Assembly (NCBI RefSeq): GCF_001542875.1
Contig: NZ_LMAF01000001.1
Coordinates: forward strand, 124,001-188,000
Length of the DNA: 64,000 nt
Direction: 5' to 3'
DNA from: Erythrobacter sp. YT30
GTDB taxonomy: Bacteria; Pseudomonadota; Alphaproteobacteria; Sphingomonadales; Sphingomonadaceae
A model generated the notes under the pieces. That model was not told the DNA's origin and made no database searches. It was given only the letters and a program-made list of their open reading frames with translations. Below, piece after piece: positions 43,051 through 52,193 of this stretch (positions within the stretch are counted from its first letter, which is position 1; every line of letters begins with the position of its first letter). A program made the position numbers and the translations under genes.

Positions 43051-44438
43051 GCCGTCTCGTTGTCATATCCAATCGCGTCGCCGTACCAAAAGCGCGCGGC
43101 GTTGCGGGTGCACAGGGCGGATTGGCTGGAGCGCTAAACGCGGCGTTGAAAGATCGCGGCGGCATCTGGTTTGGATGGTCGGGCGAGGAAAATGAAGAGC
43201 CGAGCGACACTCTGCATCTTCAGCGCAATGACGGCGTGACTACAGCGACTATCGACCTCACCACCAAAGAAGTCGACGAATACTATAACGGCTATGCCAA
43301 CTCTACGCTGTGGCCGCTGTTTCACTATCGCATTGATCTGGCTCGCTTTGAGCAGCGAACGGGGCAGGGATATGAACGGGTCAATGATCGTTTCGCCGAT
43401 AGCGTTTCACCGCTGATTGAGCCGGATGATCTGGTGTGGGTGCACGATTACCATCTGATCCCATTGGGCCAGAATCTGCGCGGTCGCGGTCATAAGAACC
43501 GGATGGGTTTCTTCCTCCACATTCCATGGCCGCCCACGCGACTGCTCACATCGCTGCCATTTCATGAGCGTTTGGTGCGAACGCTGCTCGATTACGATCT
43601 GTTGGGTTTTCAGACTGAGGAATGGCTGTCCAGTTTTGTGCATTACTGCGCCAATGAATTGGGCGCGGACGTCAATCACGAAACGGGCGAGATTACGCAC
43701 GAAGGGCGCACTGTCATCGCGCGCGCTTATCCGATCGGTATCGATTGGGATCACTTTCAGGCGCAGGGCGAGAAGGACGAGGCCAAGGCAGCCGAGGAAC
43801 GCTTTCTGGCCTCAATAAGGGGCCGCACCGGGATGATCGGGGTCGACAGGCTCGACTATTCGAAGGGTCTGCCGGAAAGGATCGACGGGATTGGGCGCTT
43901 TTTTGACGAGTATCCGGAAAGTACGCGCGATCTTGTGTTCATCCAGATCGCCCCGCCAAGCCGGGAGGATGTTGAAAGTTATCAGAAAATCCGCGCTGAG
44001 CTGGAGCAGAAGACCGGGCAGATCAACGGAGCGCGCTCCGAAGTCGATATTGTCCCGATCCGCTATGTGAACCGCGGGTATAGTCATGCAGAGCTGTTTG
44101 GTTTTTTCCGGGCAGCGAAGATCGGACTGGTGACGCCTTTGCGTGATGGAATGAACCTAGTCGCGAAGGAATATGTCGCAGCGCAAAATCCAGAGGATCC
44201 CGGCGTTCTCATCCTGTCCGATTTTGCTGGGGCCGCGCGTCAGCTTGATTGCGACGGCAAGGGCGCGGTGCTGGTCAATCCGCACAGTCCCGATGCTCTT
44301 TGCCATGCCATCCGGCAGGCGCTCGACATGCCGCTAGACGAGCGCAAGAGCCGTTTCGAAGCAATGATCGCGACGGTTCGTGATGATAATGTCGTGGAGT
44401 GGACGCGCCGGTTCTGCGATGATTTGGCAGCGGATTAA
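43047..44438 (+). CDS. otsA: Trehalose-6-phosphate synthase with apparent AUA start
   Basis: About 463 residues of the GT20 family, making trehalose-6-phosphate from UDP- or another NDP-glucose and glucose-6-phosphate. The N-terminus needed for the fold (SRLVVISNRV, then GGLAGAL) begins directly after a stop codon in this frame at 43038. No ATG, GTG or TTG lies between that stop and the conserved part. The only plausible initiator is ATA at 43047, overlapping the GH15 stop (ATAA), with GGAG nine bases upstream. The next standard codon, TTG at 43122, would delete the substrate-binding loop. Later motifs are intact (WVHDYHLIPLG, GIDWDHF, DRLDYSKGLPERI, PLRDGMNLVAKEYVA). Confidence 0.9.
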   Translation: MSRLVVISNRVAVPKARGVAGAQGGLAGALNAALKDRGGIWFGWSGEENEEPSDTLHLQRNDGVTTATIDLTTKEVDEYYNGYANSTLWPLFHYRIDLARFEQRTGQGYERVNDRFADSVSPLIEPDDLVWVHDYHLIPLGQNLRGRGHKNRMGFFLHIPWPPTRLLTSLPFHERLVRTLLDYDLLGFQTEEWLSSFVHYCANELGADVNHETGEITHEGRTVIARAYPIGIDWDHFQAQGEKDEAKAAEERFLASIRGRTGMIGVDRLDYSKGLPERIDGIGRFFDEYPESTRDLVFIQIAPPSREDVESYQKIRAELEQKTGQINGARSEVDIVPIRYVNRGYSHAELFGFFRAAKIGLVTPLRDGMNLVAKEYVAAQNPEDPGVLILSDFAGAARQLDCDGKGAVLVNPHSPDALCHAIRQALDMPLDERKSRFEAMIATVRDDNVVEWTRRFCDDLAAD

Positions 44439-44456
44439 GCTAGGCTAATTGCCAGC

Positions 44457-44927
44457 TCAAAGCATTCGATATCGCGCCTCAGACGCGGGCGGTGATGCAG
44501 TTTCCAATCCCGCGCTTTGCGCCAGATGTGTTTTCAGATCGGTATGCTGGGGCCGGGCAGCATGTTTTTGAAGTAAACGATCAACTTGCCCTTTCAGACC
44601 TGCAGCATCAAATGGCTTTCGAATGTAATCCTGCGCGCCTGCATAGATTGCCTGAGATTCGTCATCGATCCCCGTCATCGCGGTGAACATGATAACTGGC
44701 AGATCATAAAACTCAGGCGATCCGCGCAATTGGCGCAGCATCGTGAGACCTGACATTCCCGGCATATCCTGATCGAGAAGCAGAAGATCAGGTCGCTTTC
44801 GAACCAGCAGGGCAAGCGTATCTTCTGCTGTCGTCACCCATCCGCAGGCGTGACCTGCATCAATCAAGACCTGACTGGCGAGATCAGCAACCAATTCATC
44901 GTCATCGGCAATTAGGATTCGTGCCAT
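44457..44927 (-). CDS. Response regulator with C-terminal tail
   Basis: 156 residues from the ATG at 44927 (a GTG four codons upstream is possible). A complete receiver domain: acidic pocket IADDDE, phospho-Asp in LLLLDQDMPGMSG (about 52), Thr in MFTAMTG and Lys in IRKPFD. After about residue 120 there is a polar tail of 35 residues with no recognised fold. There is no DNA-binding or enzymatic output domain, and no kinase gene is nearby, so the partner is unknown. It converges on otsA with an 18-base gap. Confidence 0.88.
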   Translation of the reverse strand: MARILIADDDELVADLASQVLIDAGHACGWVTTAEDTLALLVRKRPDLLLLDQDMPGMSGLTMLRQLRGSPEFYDLPVIMFTAMTGIDDESQAIYAGAQDYIRKPFDAAGLKGQVDRLLQKHAARPQHTDLKTHLAQSAGLETASPPASEARYRML

Positions 44928-45091
44928 GAGGACGCGCACCTTTTCTTCGTGTTGTTGGTGACCCGATGTTTAGCGACAAGTTGCCAATCCCCGCTTTGGA
45001 GAGGCCTTAGGAGGTTTGCCTAGGTGATTGGCCGCATTTCGAGCCTGCCTATGGTTGCCCCGCCGCCGTGCACCTGCCACTTACGCTGGCG

Positions 45092-45883
45092 ATGATTCTA
45101 GAAAGCGAAGACACTCCCTTCATCCCGACCGAGGGCATTCACAACTTGCGCGATTACGGCGGTTATGCCGCCGCAGACGGTGCGCGTATCAAAACGGGGC
45201 TGCTATTCCGCTCGGGCCAGCATATCGAGGCGACCGAGGATGATCTCGACACGTTTCACGCTCTTGATGTGCGGACTATCATCGATCTTCGCGGGAACAG
45301 CGAGCGCTCCAGTTTCCCCTGCCGTCGCCATTCCGATTTCGATGCGCACGTGATCGCCTATGATGGGGAGACCAGCAATTCGCCTCCGCATGAAGGGGGC
45401 TGGGATAAGGTCGATATGACTGCGGATCGTGCCCGCGAACGCATGATAGCCGTTTACACCCGGATGCCGGTCAATCCGGCGATGATCGATATGTTCACCC
45501 GCTATTTCGCAGCGCTTGAAGCTCGCGATGGCGGCAGTCTTGTCCATTGCTTTGCGGGTAAAGATCGCACCGGTATTGCGGTGGCTCTGCTGATGCACAC
45601 TCTAGGCGCGCATCGCGACGATGTCGTCGCGGAATTCCTCAAAACAAACGACGCGCCCACCCAGCACATCCTTAAACGGCAATCGCTTCCTCGGATGGAG
45701 GCGCATTATGACACCATCGAAGAGGGCGCCATTCGCAATCTGATGGGCGTGCTTCCCGAATACATCGAGACCTACTTTGACGCGATCACAGAGAGTCACG
45801 GATCGCCTGACGCCTATCTCGCGCAAACTTTAGGTGTGGATGATGCAAGCAAAGCTCGTCTGAAGGACCGTTTCCTGACGTGA
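45092..45883 (+). CDS. Tyrosine/serine protein phosphatase family protein
   Basis: 263 residues from the ATG at 45092; a GTG eight codons upstream is an alternative, and neither has a clear ribosome site. The sequence is of the PF13350 (Y_phosphatase3) type: IHNLRDYGGY at the start, LLFRSGQ, then the signature HCFAGKDRTGIAVALLM with the catalytic Cys and Arg of the C-x5-R loop (about 158-165). Related bacterial proteins remove phosphate from phosphotyrosine or phosphoinositides; the real substrate here is not shown. It is followed by trxB, whose ATG lies 60 bases downstream. Confidence 0.88.
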   Translation: MILESEDTPFIPTEGIHNLRDYGGYAAADGARIKTGLLFRSGQHIEATEDDLDTFHALDVRTIIDLRGNSERSSFPCRRHSDFDAHVIAYDGETSNSPPHEGGWDKVDMTADRARERMIAVYTRMPVNPAMIDMFTRYFAALEARDGGSLVHCFAGKDRTGIAVALLMHTLGAHRDDVVAEFLKTNDAPTQHILKRQSLPRMEAHYDTIEEGAIRNLMGVLPEYIETYFDAITESHGSPDAYLAQTLGVDDASKARLKDRFLT

Positions 45884-45942
45884 CAATGGGGACGGGCGAT
45901 CCCATATTCCGCTCAACACGCGAAGACTCGAAGAGACAATCA

Positions 45943-46929
45943 ATGGCAACCCATCACACCAAAATGCTCATCATCGGTTCCGGCCCTGCAGGCTATTCAG
46001 CCGCAATCTATGCCGCGCGCGCCATGATGGAGCCGATTGTGGTGCAGGGCCTTCAGCCCGGCGGCCAACTGACAATCACGACCGAGGTCGAGAATTATCC
46101 CGGCTTTCGCGACGTGATCCAGGGCCCATGGCTGATGGAAGAGATGAAAGCGCAGGCAGAGCATGTAGGCACGCGTATGATGTGGGACACGATTGTCTCG
46201 GTTGATCTTGAAAATGGTCCTCCGTTCCGCGCGATTGGCGATAGCGGTGATGAATATATCGGCGAGACGCTGGTAATCGCGACAGGCGCGCAGGCGAAAT
46301 GGCTTGGTGCACCGGGTGAACAGGAATTGGGCGGGAAGGGCGTATCAGCCTGCGCAACCTGCGATGGTTTCTTCTATCGCGGCAAGAAAGTCGCTGTGAT
46401 CGGGGGCGGCAACACCGCCGTTGAGGAGGCGCTGTACCTCACCAATCATTCCGACGATGTGACGCTGATCCACCGCCGCGATGAATTGCGCGCGGAGAAA
46501 ATCTTACAAAACCGTTTGTTCAAATCGGAAAAGACCAATGTTCTTTGGAACAAGACGGTGAAGAGCTTTGAAGCTGGCGAGGATGGCACGCTCGATCATC
46601 TCGTGCTCGAAGACACCGTAACAGGTGAAACCTCCACGCTCGAAGTCGACGGTGCGTTCGTCGCGATTGGCCACGCGCCTGCTACCGAACTGTTCAAAGG
46701 CAAGCTTGCGATGGACGATGCGGGATACCTAGACGTGGAGCCCGGCACGCCCAAAACCGCCATTCCCGGTGTCTTTGCTGCTGGCGATGTGGCTGATCAC
46801 ACCTATCGTCAGGCGGTAACAGCTGCCGGCATGGGCTGCATGGCAGCGCTTGATGGCGAGAAATTCCTCGCAGCGCGCGAGGACACCATGGAGGAAGCAC
46901 CCCAAGAGACTGCCGAAGCGGCGGAGTAA
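45943..46929 (+). CDS. trxB: Thioredoxin reductase
   Basis: 328 residues from the ATG at 45943 (AAGAGA upstream); a longer frame to 45880 lacks family similarity. FAD-binding GSGPAGYSAAIYAARA, the redox-active pair in SACATCDGFF (about 138), NADPH-binding GGGNTAVEEALYL and HRRDELRAEK, and the FAD-closing GVFAAGDVADHTYRQAVTAAG. It reduces thioredoxin with NADPH in the cytoplasm. The C-terminal 15 residues are an acidic tail beyond the usual end. Confidence 0.97.
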   Translation: MATHHTKMLIIGSGPAGYSAAIYAARAMMEPIVVQGLQPGGQLTITTEVENYPGFRDVIQGPWLMEEMKAQAEHVGTRMMWDTIVSVDLENGPPFRAIGDSGDEYIGETLVIATGAQAKWLGAPGEQELGGKGVSACATCDGFFYRGKKVAVIGGGNTAVEEALYLTNHSDDVTLIHRRDELRAEKILQNRLFKSEKTNVLWNKTVKSFEAGEDGTLDHLVLEDTVTGETSTLEVDGAFVAIGHAPATELFKGKLAMDDAGYLDVEPGTPKTAIPGVFAAGDVADHTYRQAVTAAGMGCMAALDGEKFLAAREDTMEEAPQETAEAAE

Positions 46930-46940
46930 GAGAGCGGGGG

Positions 46941-47423
46941 CTAGATCAGCCCCTGAGTCTGCACTTCGCTGCCAGCGCCGAATACCACTAGGGCCGCTTT
47001 GATGATCAGCACGATCAGCACAACGCTCGACAGAGCGAACAGCACAAAGCGCACCATCACCCGGTTCGCGGTCGCCTGAACAAGGCTGTGCGCCACGCGA
47101 AGGCCAACATAAATCCATCCTAACAACGCGGCTTGGCCATCGCCATGCCCGACAAGCGCCAGAACAATTGAGACCGCATAAAACAACGTGGGTGCTTCGT
47201 GTAAGTGGTTGTAATTGTGAGCTTTCCACTGCACTTGCGGTGGGAGGACTCGGTCAAGGTCTGCCGTCACTCCCTTTGATAAGCTCTCAGCATCGAAGTT
47301 CGCTTTCTGCATCGCTGGGATACGAGTCGCGTACATCCAGACCCACATCACCATGGTCCAGATCATCAATGCGACTGCGGGCTGCAGAATATCCATGCCC
47401 ATAAGAATGATTTGCTCCCTCAT
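46941..47423 (-). CDS. MAPEG-family membrane protein (first in plus order)
   Basis: 160 residues from the ATG at 47423 (AGGAAG upstream). Four membrane helices (about 8-30, 78-97, 100-122 and 128-150) and the family signature WKAHNYNHLHEAPTLFYAV, as in the MAPEG (membrane-associated eicosanoid/glutathione) family. Bacterial members mostly lack a known substrate. Its start overlaps the stop region of nothing else; it follows the second MAPEG gene by 14 bases on the minus strand. The pair are 35-40% alike by eye, so a tandem duplication is likely. Confidence 0.85.
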   Translation of the reverse strand: MREQIILMGMDILQPAVALMIWTMVMWVWMYATRIPAMQKANFDAESLSKGVTADLDRVLPPQVQWKAHNYNHLHEAPTLFYAVSIVLALVGHGDGQAALLGWIYVGLRVAHSLVQATANRVMVRFVLFALSSVVLIVLIIKAALVVFGAGSEVQTQGLI

Positions 47424-47437
47424 GAAGTCTGTCTTCC

Positions 47438-47890
47438 TCAGGCTGTGACCACGGTCGGATCGGCGAATAGGGTCGCCATAACCGCGCGGACCGCCAAGAC
47501 AATCAGCGCAATTGTGCTTGCCAGAAACAGCAGGAAGCGCAGCGGAATTTTGTTGACCAGGATCTGCCACAGCGAATGCACGATCCGAATGCCGACATAA
47601 ATCCACGCGACCAGCACATCGAACGCCGAAGGGCCCATGATGGTGAGCATGATCACCACCGCGTAAAATAGCGTAGGCTGCTCATGCAGATGCGTGTGGT
47701 TATGCGCGGGCCAATTCGCCTTGTCGGGGATCTTGCCTTCGAGGTCCTGGCCTCTGCCTCCGACTTTACCGAGGTTCGACTTGTCCTCAAGCTTTGCTAT
47801 GGCCCCAAAGCGCGATGGGATGATCCAGAACAGGATGATAAGCGTCCAGACAACCAGTACGGCAGCGGGCGCGAGCATTTGCGCTTGCAT
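47438..47890 (-). CDS. MAPEG-family membrane protein (tandem copy)
   Basis: 150 residues, ATG at 47890 with GAGGGG upstream. Four membrane helices and the signature WPAHNHTHLHEQPTLFYAV, then WIYVGIRIVHS, aligned with the downstream copy. The two are probably subunits of the same oligomer or recent duplicates. Family members conjugate or reduce lipid-derived substrates with glutathione in eukaryotes; the bacterial role is unknown. Upstream is the methyltransferase btaB, on the same strand, with a 71-base gap. Confidence 0.85.
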   Translation of the reverse strand: MQAQMLAPAAVLVVWTLIILFWIIPSRFGAIAKLEDKSNLGKVGGRGQDLEGKIPDKANWPAHNHTHLHEQPTLFYAVVIMLTIMGPSAFDVLVAWIYVGIRIVHSLWQILVNKIPLRFLLFLASTIALIVLAVRAVMATLFADPTVVTA

Positions 47891-47961
47891 GGTGAGCGAT
47901 CCCCTCTCTCTTGTTGGCGACTTACCTGCGAGAGAGCGGGTAAATTGTCAATTGCAACCCA

Positions 47962-48615
47962 TCACGGCTGTGGAGCCGTCAGCACATGCAGCTGGAAATA
48001 GCCGAGCCTCCCCCGTTCATGCCGATGGGTAAGCCCGCATTCGCTTGCGATGTGTTTTGCAGCATCTGGCAGAGATTGGCGGGCTTTGACGTGAAACTTC
48101 GCAAGCCAAGCTTGAAGGCCGCGCTTGAAGGGGCGGGGCAGGCCGTCCAGATCGCCAAAATCGACGATGTGCAACTCTCCGCCCGGTGCCAACAAGGACG
48201 CGGCGTGATCAAGGGCGCTTTCCCAGTCGGGGATCATCGAAAGCGAATAGGAAAGGACAATCCGTTCAAATGCAGGCTCTCCCAGCAACCCCACTGCGTC
48301 AAAAGAGCATGCATCACCTTCGCCAAGCACGGCATTGTCCCCCACCGCCTTGCGCGCATTCTTGAGCATTTCAGCAGAGATATCGAGACCGTACAGCTGG
48401 GCTCCGGGCCATGTCTTGCCGATCTTGGCCAGATTTCGCCCCGTGCCGCAGGCGACTTCGAGAACGCGCATTCCGACCCGCGCACCAAGCCCCTCGATCA
48501 GTGTATCGCGCCCGAACAGGAAGTACTTGCGGGTCGCATCATAAATGTGGCGCTGGCCCTTATAGACGCTGTCCATTAACGCGGCGTGGCCGCCCTCGGC
48601 AATTCTCGCATCCAT
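47962..48615 (-). CDS. btaB: Betaine-lipid methyltransferase
   Basis: 217 residues, class I S-adenosylmethionine methyltransferase: motif I VLEVACGTGRNL (about 52), motif II GLDISAEML, and IVDFGDLDGLP. Adjacent to btaA with a one-base stop/start overlap (TGATG), which identifies it as the BtaB-type enzyme that adds three methyl groups to diacylglyceryl-homoserine, giving the betaine lipid DGTS. It acts at the inner membrane. The gene assignment depends on the pairing with btaA; alone it would be only a generic methyltransferase. Confidence 0.87.
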   Translation of the reverse strand: MDARIAEGGHAALMDSVYKGQRHIYDATRKYFLFGRDTLIEGLGARVGMRVLEVACGTGRNLAKIGKTWPGAQLYGLDISAEMLKNARKAVGDNAVLGEGDACSFDAVGLLGEPAFERIVLSYSLSMIPDWESALDHAASLLAPGGELHIVDFGDLDGLPRPFKRGLQAWLAKFHVKARQSLPDAAKHIASECGLTHRHERGRLGYFQLHVLTAPQP

Positions 48616-49829
48616 CACGCAAGCTCGTAAACGTGCACGCCGCCATAAATTGAGGAGCGATCGCGTTTTGTCAGATCGGCTGAGGTTTCATCAAGATATC
48701 GCCAGCGGGAAAGGATGTCGTCATTTAGCCTACCGGGCAACATGGATGGCTCTGCCGCGGTGCGGAACAGCACGCGCGCACCCGGGCGACTGGCACGCGT
48801 TATGCGGCCCCAAAGGTCATCCAATTGAGCATCGTTCATCCAGTCCTGTGCATCCAGCAGGACAAATCGATCCATTGATGCCAGATCGCGATCACCAATC
48901 CACTGCACCATATTGGCGCGCACCACGTCGATCCGATCAATCCGTTCGCGCAGCGCCTCCCAGTTTGCGCGCTGAAGATAGGGCGGCATGGGTGCACTTT
49001 CGGCTCGATCATAGCCGCGACCAAAGGCCTGCCAGGCAAAGTAATTGTCCTTGATCTCAAAATCACAGGCGAGCTTTTCCAGGCGCCGTCTCAGCACCTC
49101 AGCCATACGTTCATCGCCTGCGAGCTCATCAAATTGAGCTGGCGGGATACCAAGGCCGAATAGGGATGCGGGTTGGTCGGTGAGCCAACGCACGAACTTT
49201 CTGTCGAATACGGGGGCTAGCTCGGTTTCGAAAACTGCCCGCTGTTCTTCGAGCGTTTCGGCTTCCAAAAGCTTGTGGAGATCGACTTTATACAGTTTGG
49301 CAAAAAGATGCGCCAATCCAATGAAGTTGCCTAACAAACCTTTGCGGTACAGGCCTTTGGTGAAGTAGCTGATCCGCTTGCGCCCCTTGATATCGCGCTT
49401 TTCCCAATACCGGCGGCTTTCCGCGTCGAGATGAGGGGCAATCATCTCCTTATAAACCGCTTTGTTTTCTTTGTGATCGGCATGGCCGAAGAAGCGGTGG
49501 AAGCGTTCGTAATTGGGCAGATGCCTGATCGCCGTGATCTTTAGCTGGCCCAACGCAACGTGTGCCCTGTTCAGATCAACAGCCGTGATCTGCGCAGGGT
49601 TTGCAGTGAGATAGCTCAGCGCGTTGCACGATCCGCTCGCAATGCACATGACGCTGCTGTCAGGCTCAATCGCAAGGCCTTCCATATCAACAACCGGATC
49701 TTCCCAGATTTGCGCGTAGACGAGGCCTTTGAAAGCGAGGGCAAATGCCTTGTCTAGCAGCTTGTCCTTGGTCTTGGCGTCTTTGCGCACCACGGCATCA
49801 GAGATGATGCGCTTGGGTTGAACGGTCAT
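48615..49829 (-). CDS. btaA: Diacylglycerol 3-amino-3-carboxypropyl transferase
   Basis: 404 residues of the DUF3419/BtaA family. Key features are YAQIWEDPVVDMEGL near the N-terminus, the SAM-binding CIASGSCNALSYLTANP, VDLNRAHVALGQLK, and the end DRSSIYGGVHVYE. The enzyme moves the aminocarboxypropyl group of S-adenosylmethionine to diacylglycerol, the first step of betaine-lipid synthesis. Such lipids replace phospholipids when phosphate is scarce. Translationally coupled to btaB. A TGTCAT-type direct repeat lies just upstream at about 49850-49866. Confidence 0.93.
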   Translation of the reverse strand: MTVQPKRIISDAVVRKDAKTKDKLLDKAFALAFKGLVYAQIWEDPVVDMEGLAIEPDSSVMCIASGSCNALSYLTANPAQITAVDLNRAHVALGQLKITAIRHLPNYERFHRFFGHADHKENKAVYKEMIAPHLDAESRRYWEKRDIKGRKRISYFTKGLYRKGLLGNFIGLAHLFAKLYKVDLHKLLEAETLEEQRAVFETELAPVFDRKFVRWLTDQPASLFGLGIPPAQFDELAGDERMAEVLRRRLEKLACDFEIKDNYFAWQAFGRGYDRAESAPMPPYLQRANWEALRERIDRIDVVRANMVQWIGDRDLASMDRFVLLDAQDWMNDAQLDDLWGRITRASRPGARVLFRTAAEPSMLPGRLNDDILSRWRYLDETSADLTKRDRSSIYGGVHVYELA

Positions 49830-49912
49830 GAAATCGGAGCCTTACGTTACGTCAAGAGATTGTCATAAGCCGATTGTGTGACGCTTCAAAGGCGGTTTTG
49901 CACAGCTTGATC

Positions 49913-50845
49913 TTACGCAGCGATCGTTTCGGCGAACCTCTGCGGATCGGCATTGCCACCAGTCAGAAGGATAACCGTGTTTTCATCGAGCGGCACTTTT
50001 CCTGCAAGGGCAGCGGCAAGCGCTGCTGCGCCTCCTGGTTCGATCACCATGCGCAGATTGGCAAAGGCCCAACGCTGGGCATCGCGCACTTCTTCGTCGG
50101 TCACCGTGACACCAGGCTGCGCGCGGCCACGAAGCACATTGAGATTGAGCTGCTTTGTGGCCGCGGGTTGCAGCGCATCGCAAATGGTGGGGGGCGCATC
50201 TTCGCCCACATGCACGATTTCGCCTGACGCGAGAGCTTGCCCAACCATATCCCACCCCTCCGGTTCAACCGGGAAGACTTTCGCTTGGGGGCACGCAAGC
50301 GAGACACCAGCTGCGAGCCCGCCACCGCCGCAACAAGCGACAATTGCGCTCGGCTCGCGGCCCAATTGGTGCGTCATCTCAATGGCGGAGGATCCTTGCC
50401 CTTCGATCACCCACGGATTGCCAAAGGCGTGGACCAAGGTGCCGCCTTCGCGCTCAATCACCTTGGAGGCCACTTCGTCACGGTCTTCGCCGGGGCGGTC
50501 ATAAAGCACAATTTCTGCACCTAGCGCCTTTGTATTGTCGAGCTTCACCTGCGGCGCATCGCGCGGCATCACAATGGTTGCTTTGATGCCAAGCCGCTTG
50601 GCAGCCCAGGCGATACCCTGCGCGTGATTGCCGGACGAAACAGCGACAACTCTATCGCCTTCGAGATTGGAAAGCGCCCACCATGCGCCTCTGATTTTGA
50701 AAGCGCCGATGGGTTGGAGATTTTCCGCCTTTACCCAGCAGTCCATCCCATTGATCGACACGGGCAAAAGCGGCGTCGGCGGAAGGATCGCGGCGATTGC
50801 CTTTGCGGCCTCGGCAACGCCTTTTGCTGTGGGTGTGTGGATCAT
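49913..50845 (-). CDS. Threonine/serine dehydratase or serine racemase (fold type II PLP enzyme)
   Basis: 310 residues. The PLP-binding Lys is in LQPIGAFKIRGAWWAL (about 49), the Ser-Gly-Asn loop in AVSSGNHAQGIAWAA, and the Gly-rich phosphate loop in CCGGGGLAAGVSLA. No regulatory ACT domain, so it is the short form shared by serine racemase, threonine dehydratase and 3-hydroxyaspartate dehydratase; substrate cannot be told from sequence. It is not in an operon with its neighbours: the gene to its left in transcription order is btaA, 83 bases away, and the gene to its right is divergent. Confidence 0.87.
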   Translation of the reverse strand: MIHTPTAKGVAEAAKAIAAILPPTPLLPVSINGMDCWVKAENLQPIGAFKIRGAWWALSNLEGDRVVAVSSGNHAQGIAWAAKRLGIKATIVMPRDAPQVKLDNTKALGAEIVLYDRPGEDRDEVASKVIEREGGTLVHAFGNPWVIEGQGSSAIEMTHQLGREPSAIVACCGGGGLAAGVSLACPQAKVFPVEPEGWDMVGQALASGEIVHVGEDAPPTICDALQPAATKQLNLNVLRGRAQPGVTVTDEEVRDAQRWAFANLRMVIEPGGAAALAAALAGKVPLDENTVILLTGGNADPQRFAETIAA

Positions 50846-50909
50846 TTGTAGCCCCTAAAGCATTGGACTAAGGCGCTTGCCAAGATTCGAATTAGAAAGG
50901 CCCACAGAC

Positions 50910-52121
50910 ATGTCGACAGTACTCGTAATCGGAGCCGGGGGCGTGAGCTCGGTGTGTGTCCACAAAATGGCCTTCAACAAGAATATCTTCTCCGACATCC
51001 ACCTCGCGAGCCGCACCAAGCGGAAATGCGATGCGATTGCCGCTAGCGTTAAAGAGCGCGCAGGCGTCGACGTCGCGACTTATGAAATCGACGCGGAAGA
51101 AGTGCCGGCCATGGTGCAGCTTATCCGTAAGGTGCAGCCCAGCCTCGTGGTCAATCTGGCGCTTCCCTATCAGGATCTGCCGATCATGGATGCGTGCCTT
51201 GAAGCTGGCGTGAACTACCTCGACACCGCAAATTACGAGCCCAAGGATGAGGCAAAATTCGAGTACAAGTGGCAATGGGCCTATCATGATCGCTTCAAAG
51301 ACGTCGGGCTGATGGCGCTGCTTGGTTCAGGCTTTGACCCGGGCGTGACGTCCGTTTTCACTATGTGGCTGAAGAAGCACAAGCTCAAAACCATTCGCAC
51401 GCTCGATATCCTCGATTGCAATGGCGGCGATCACGGACAGGCTTTCGCCACCAACTTCAATCCCGAAATCAACATCCGCGAGGTGACCGCTCCCGCGCGG
51501 CACTGGGAGAATGGCGAATGGGTGGAGACACCCGCCATGCAGGTATCAACACCGTTTGAATTTGAGGAGGTGGGCACGCGGCAGGCGTATCTCATGTATC
51601 ACGAGGAACTTGAGAGCCTCGCCAAATTCAACCCTGAAATAGAGCGCGCACGGTTCTGGATGACCTTTGGTGATGAATACATCAAGCACCTCACAGTCCT
51701 CCAAAACGTCGGCATGACAAGCATCGAGCCGGTGAAGTATCAGGGCAAGGAAATCATCCCGCTACAATTCCTCGCTGCTGTACTGCCCAAGCCTGAGACA
51801 CTCGGTGAAACAACCAAGGGCAAGACCAATATCGGCTGCATCGCCACCGGTGACGCGTTGGATGGATCGGGCGAGAAGACGTTCTACATCAACAATATAT
51901 GCAGCCACGAAGCGGCATATGAGGAAACCGGCAATCAGGCGGTGAGCTACACGACTGGTGTGCCTGCAATGATCGGATCAGCTTTGATGGTGCAGGGCGT
52001 GTGGAGCGGGGAGGGCGTCTTCAATATGGAAGAAATGGCCCCAGACCCGTTTATGGAAATGCTCAATGCGCACGGTCTGCCGTGGCACGTGAAGGAGCTT
52101 GATGGGCCGGTCGGGTTTTAA
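50910..52121 (+). CDS. Carboxynorspermidine/carboxyspermidine dehydrogenase
   Basis: 403 residues from the ATG at 50910 (AGAAAGG upstream). A saccharopine-dehydrogenase-type protein: Rossmann motif VLVIGAGGVSSVCVHKMA, then ASRTKRKCDA, and a C-terminal catalytic half (GSGFDPGVTSVF, DILDCNGGDHG). The next gene is nspC, the decarboxylase that acts on its product. The enzyme joins putrescine or diaminopropane with aspartate semialdehyde and reduces the imine, giving carboxyspermidine or carboxynorspermidine. The ornithine decarboxylase at 55528 would provide putrescine. Confidence 0.92.
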   Translation: MSTVLVIGAGGVSSVCVHKMAFNKNIFSDIHLASRTKRKCDAIAASVKERAGVDVATYEIDAEEVPAMVQLIRKVQPSLVVNLALPYQDLPIMDACLEAGVNYLDTANYEPKDEAKFEYKWQWAYHDRFKDVGLMALLGSGFDPGVTSVFTMWLKKHKLKTIRTLDILDCNGGDHGQAFATNFNPEINIREVTAPARHWENGEWVETPAMQVSTPFEFEEVGTRQAYLMYHEELESLAKFNPEIERARFWMTFGDEYIKHLTVLQNVGMTSIEPVKYQGKEIIPLQFLAAVLPKPETLGETTKGKTNIGCIATGDALDGSGEKTFYINNICSHEAAYEETGNQAVSYTTGVPAMIGSALMVQGVWSGEGVFNMEEMAPDPFMEMLNAHGLPWHVKELDGPVGF

Positions 52122-52193
52122 GTCGTACGCATAGATCAGAGACACCAAACGACACAGCGCAGACTTTACGAAGCAAAGAAGAGCGACACAGAA

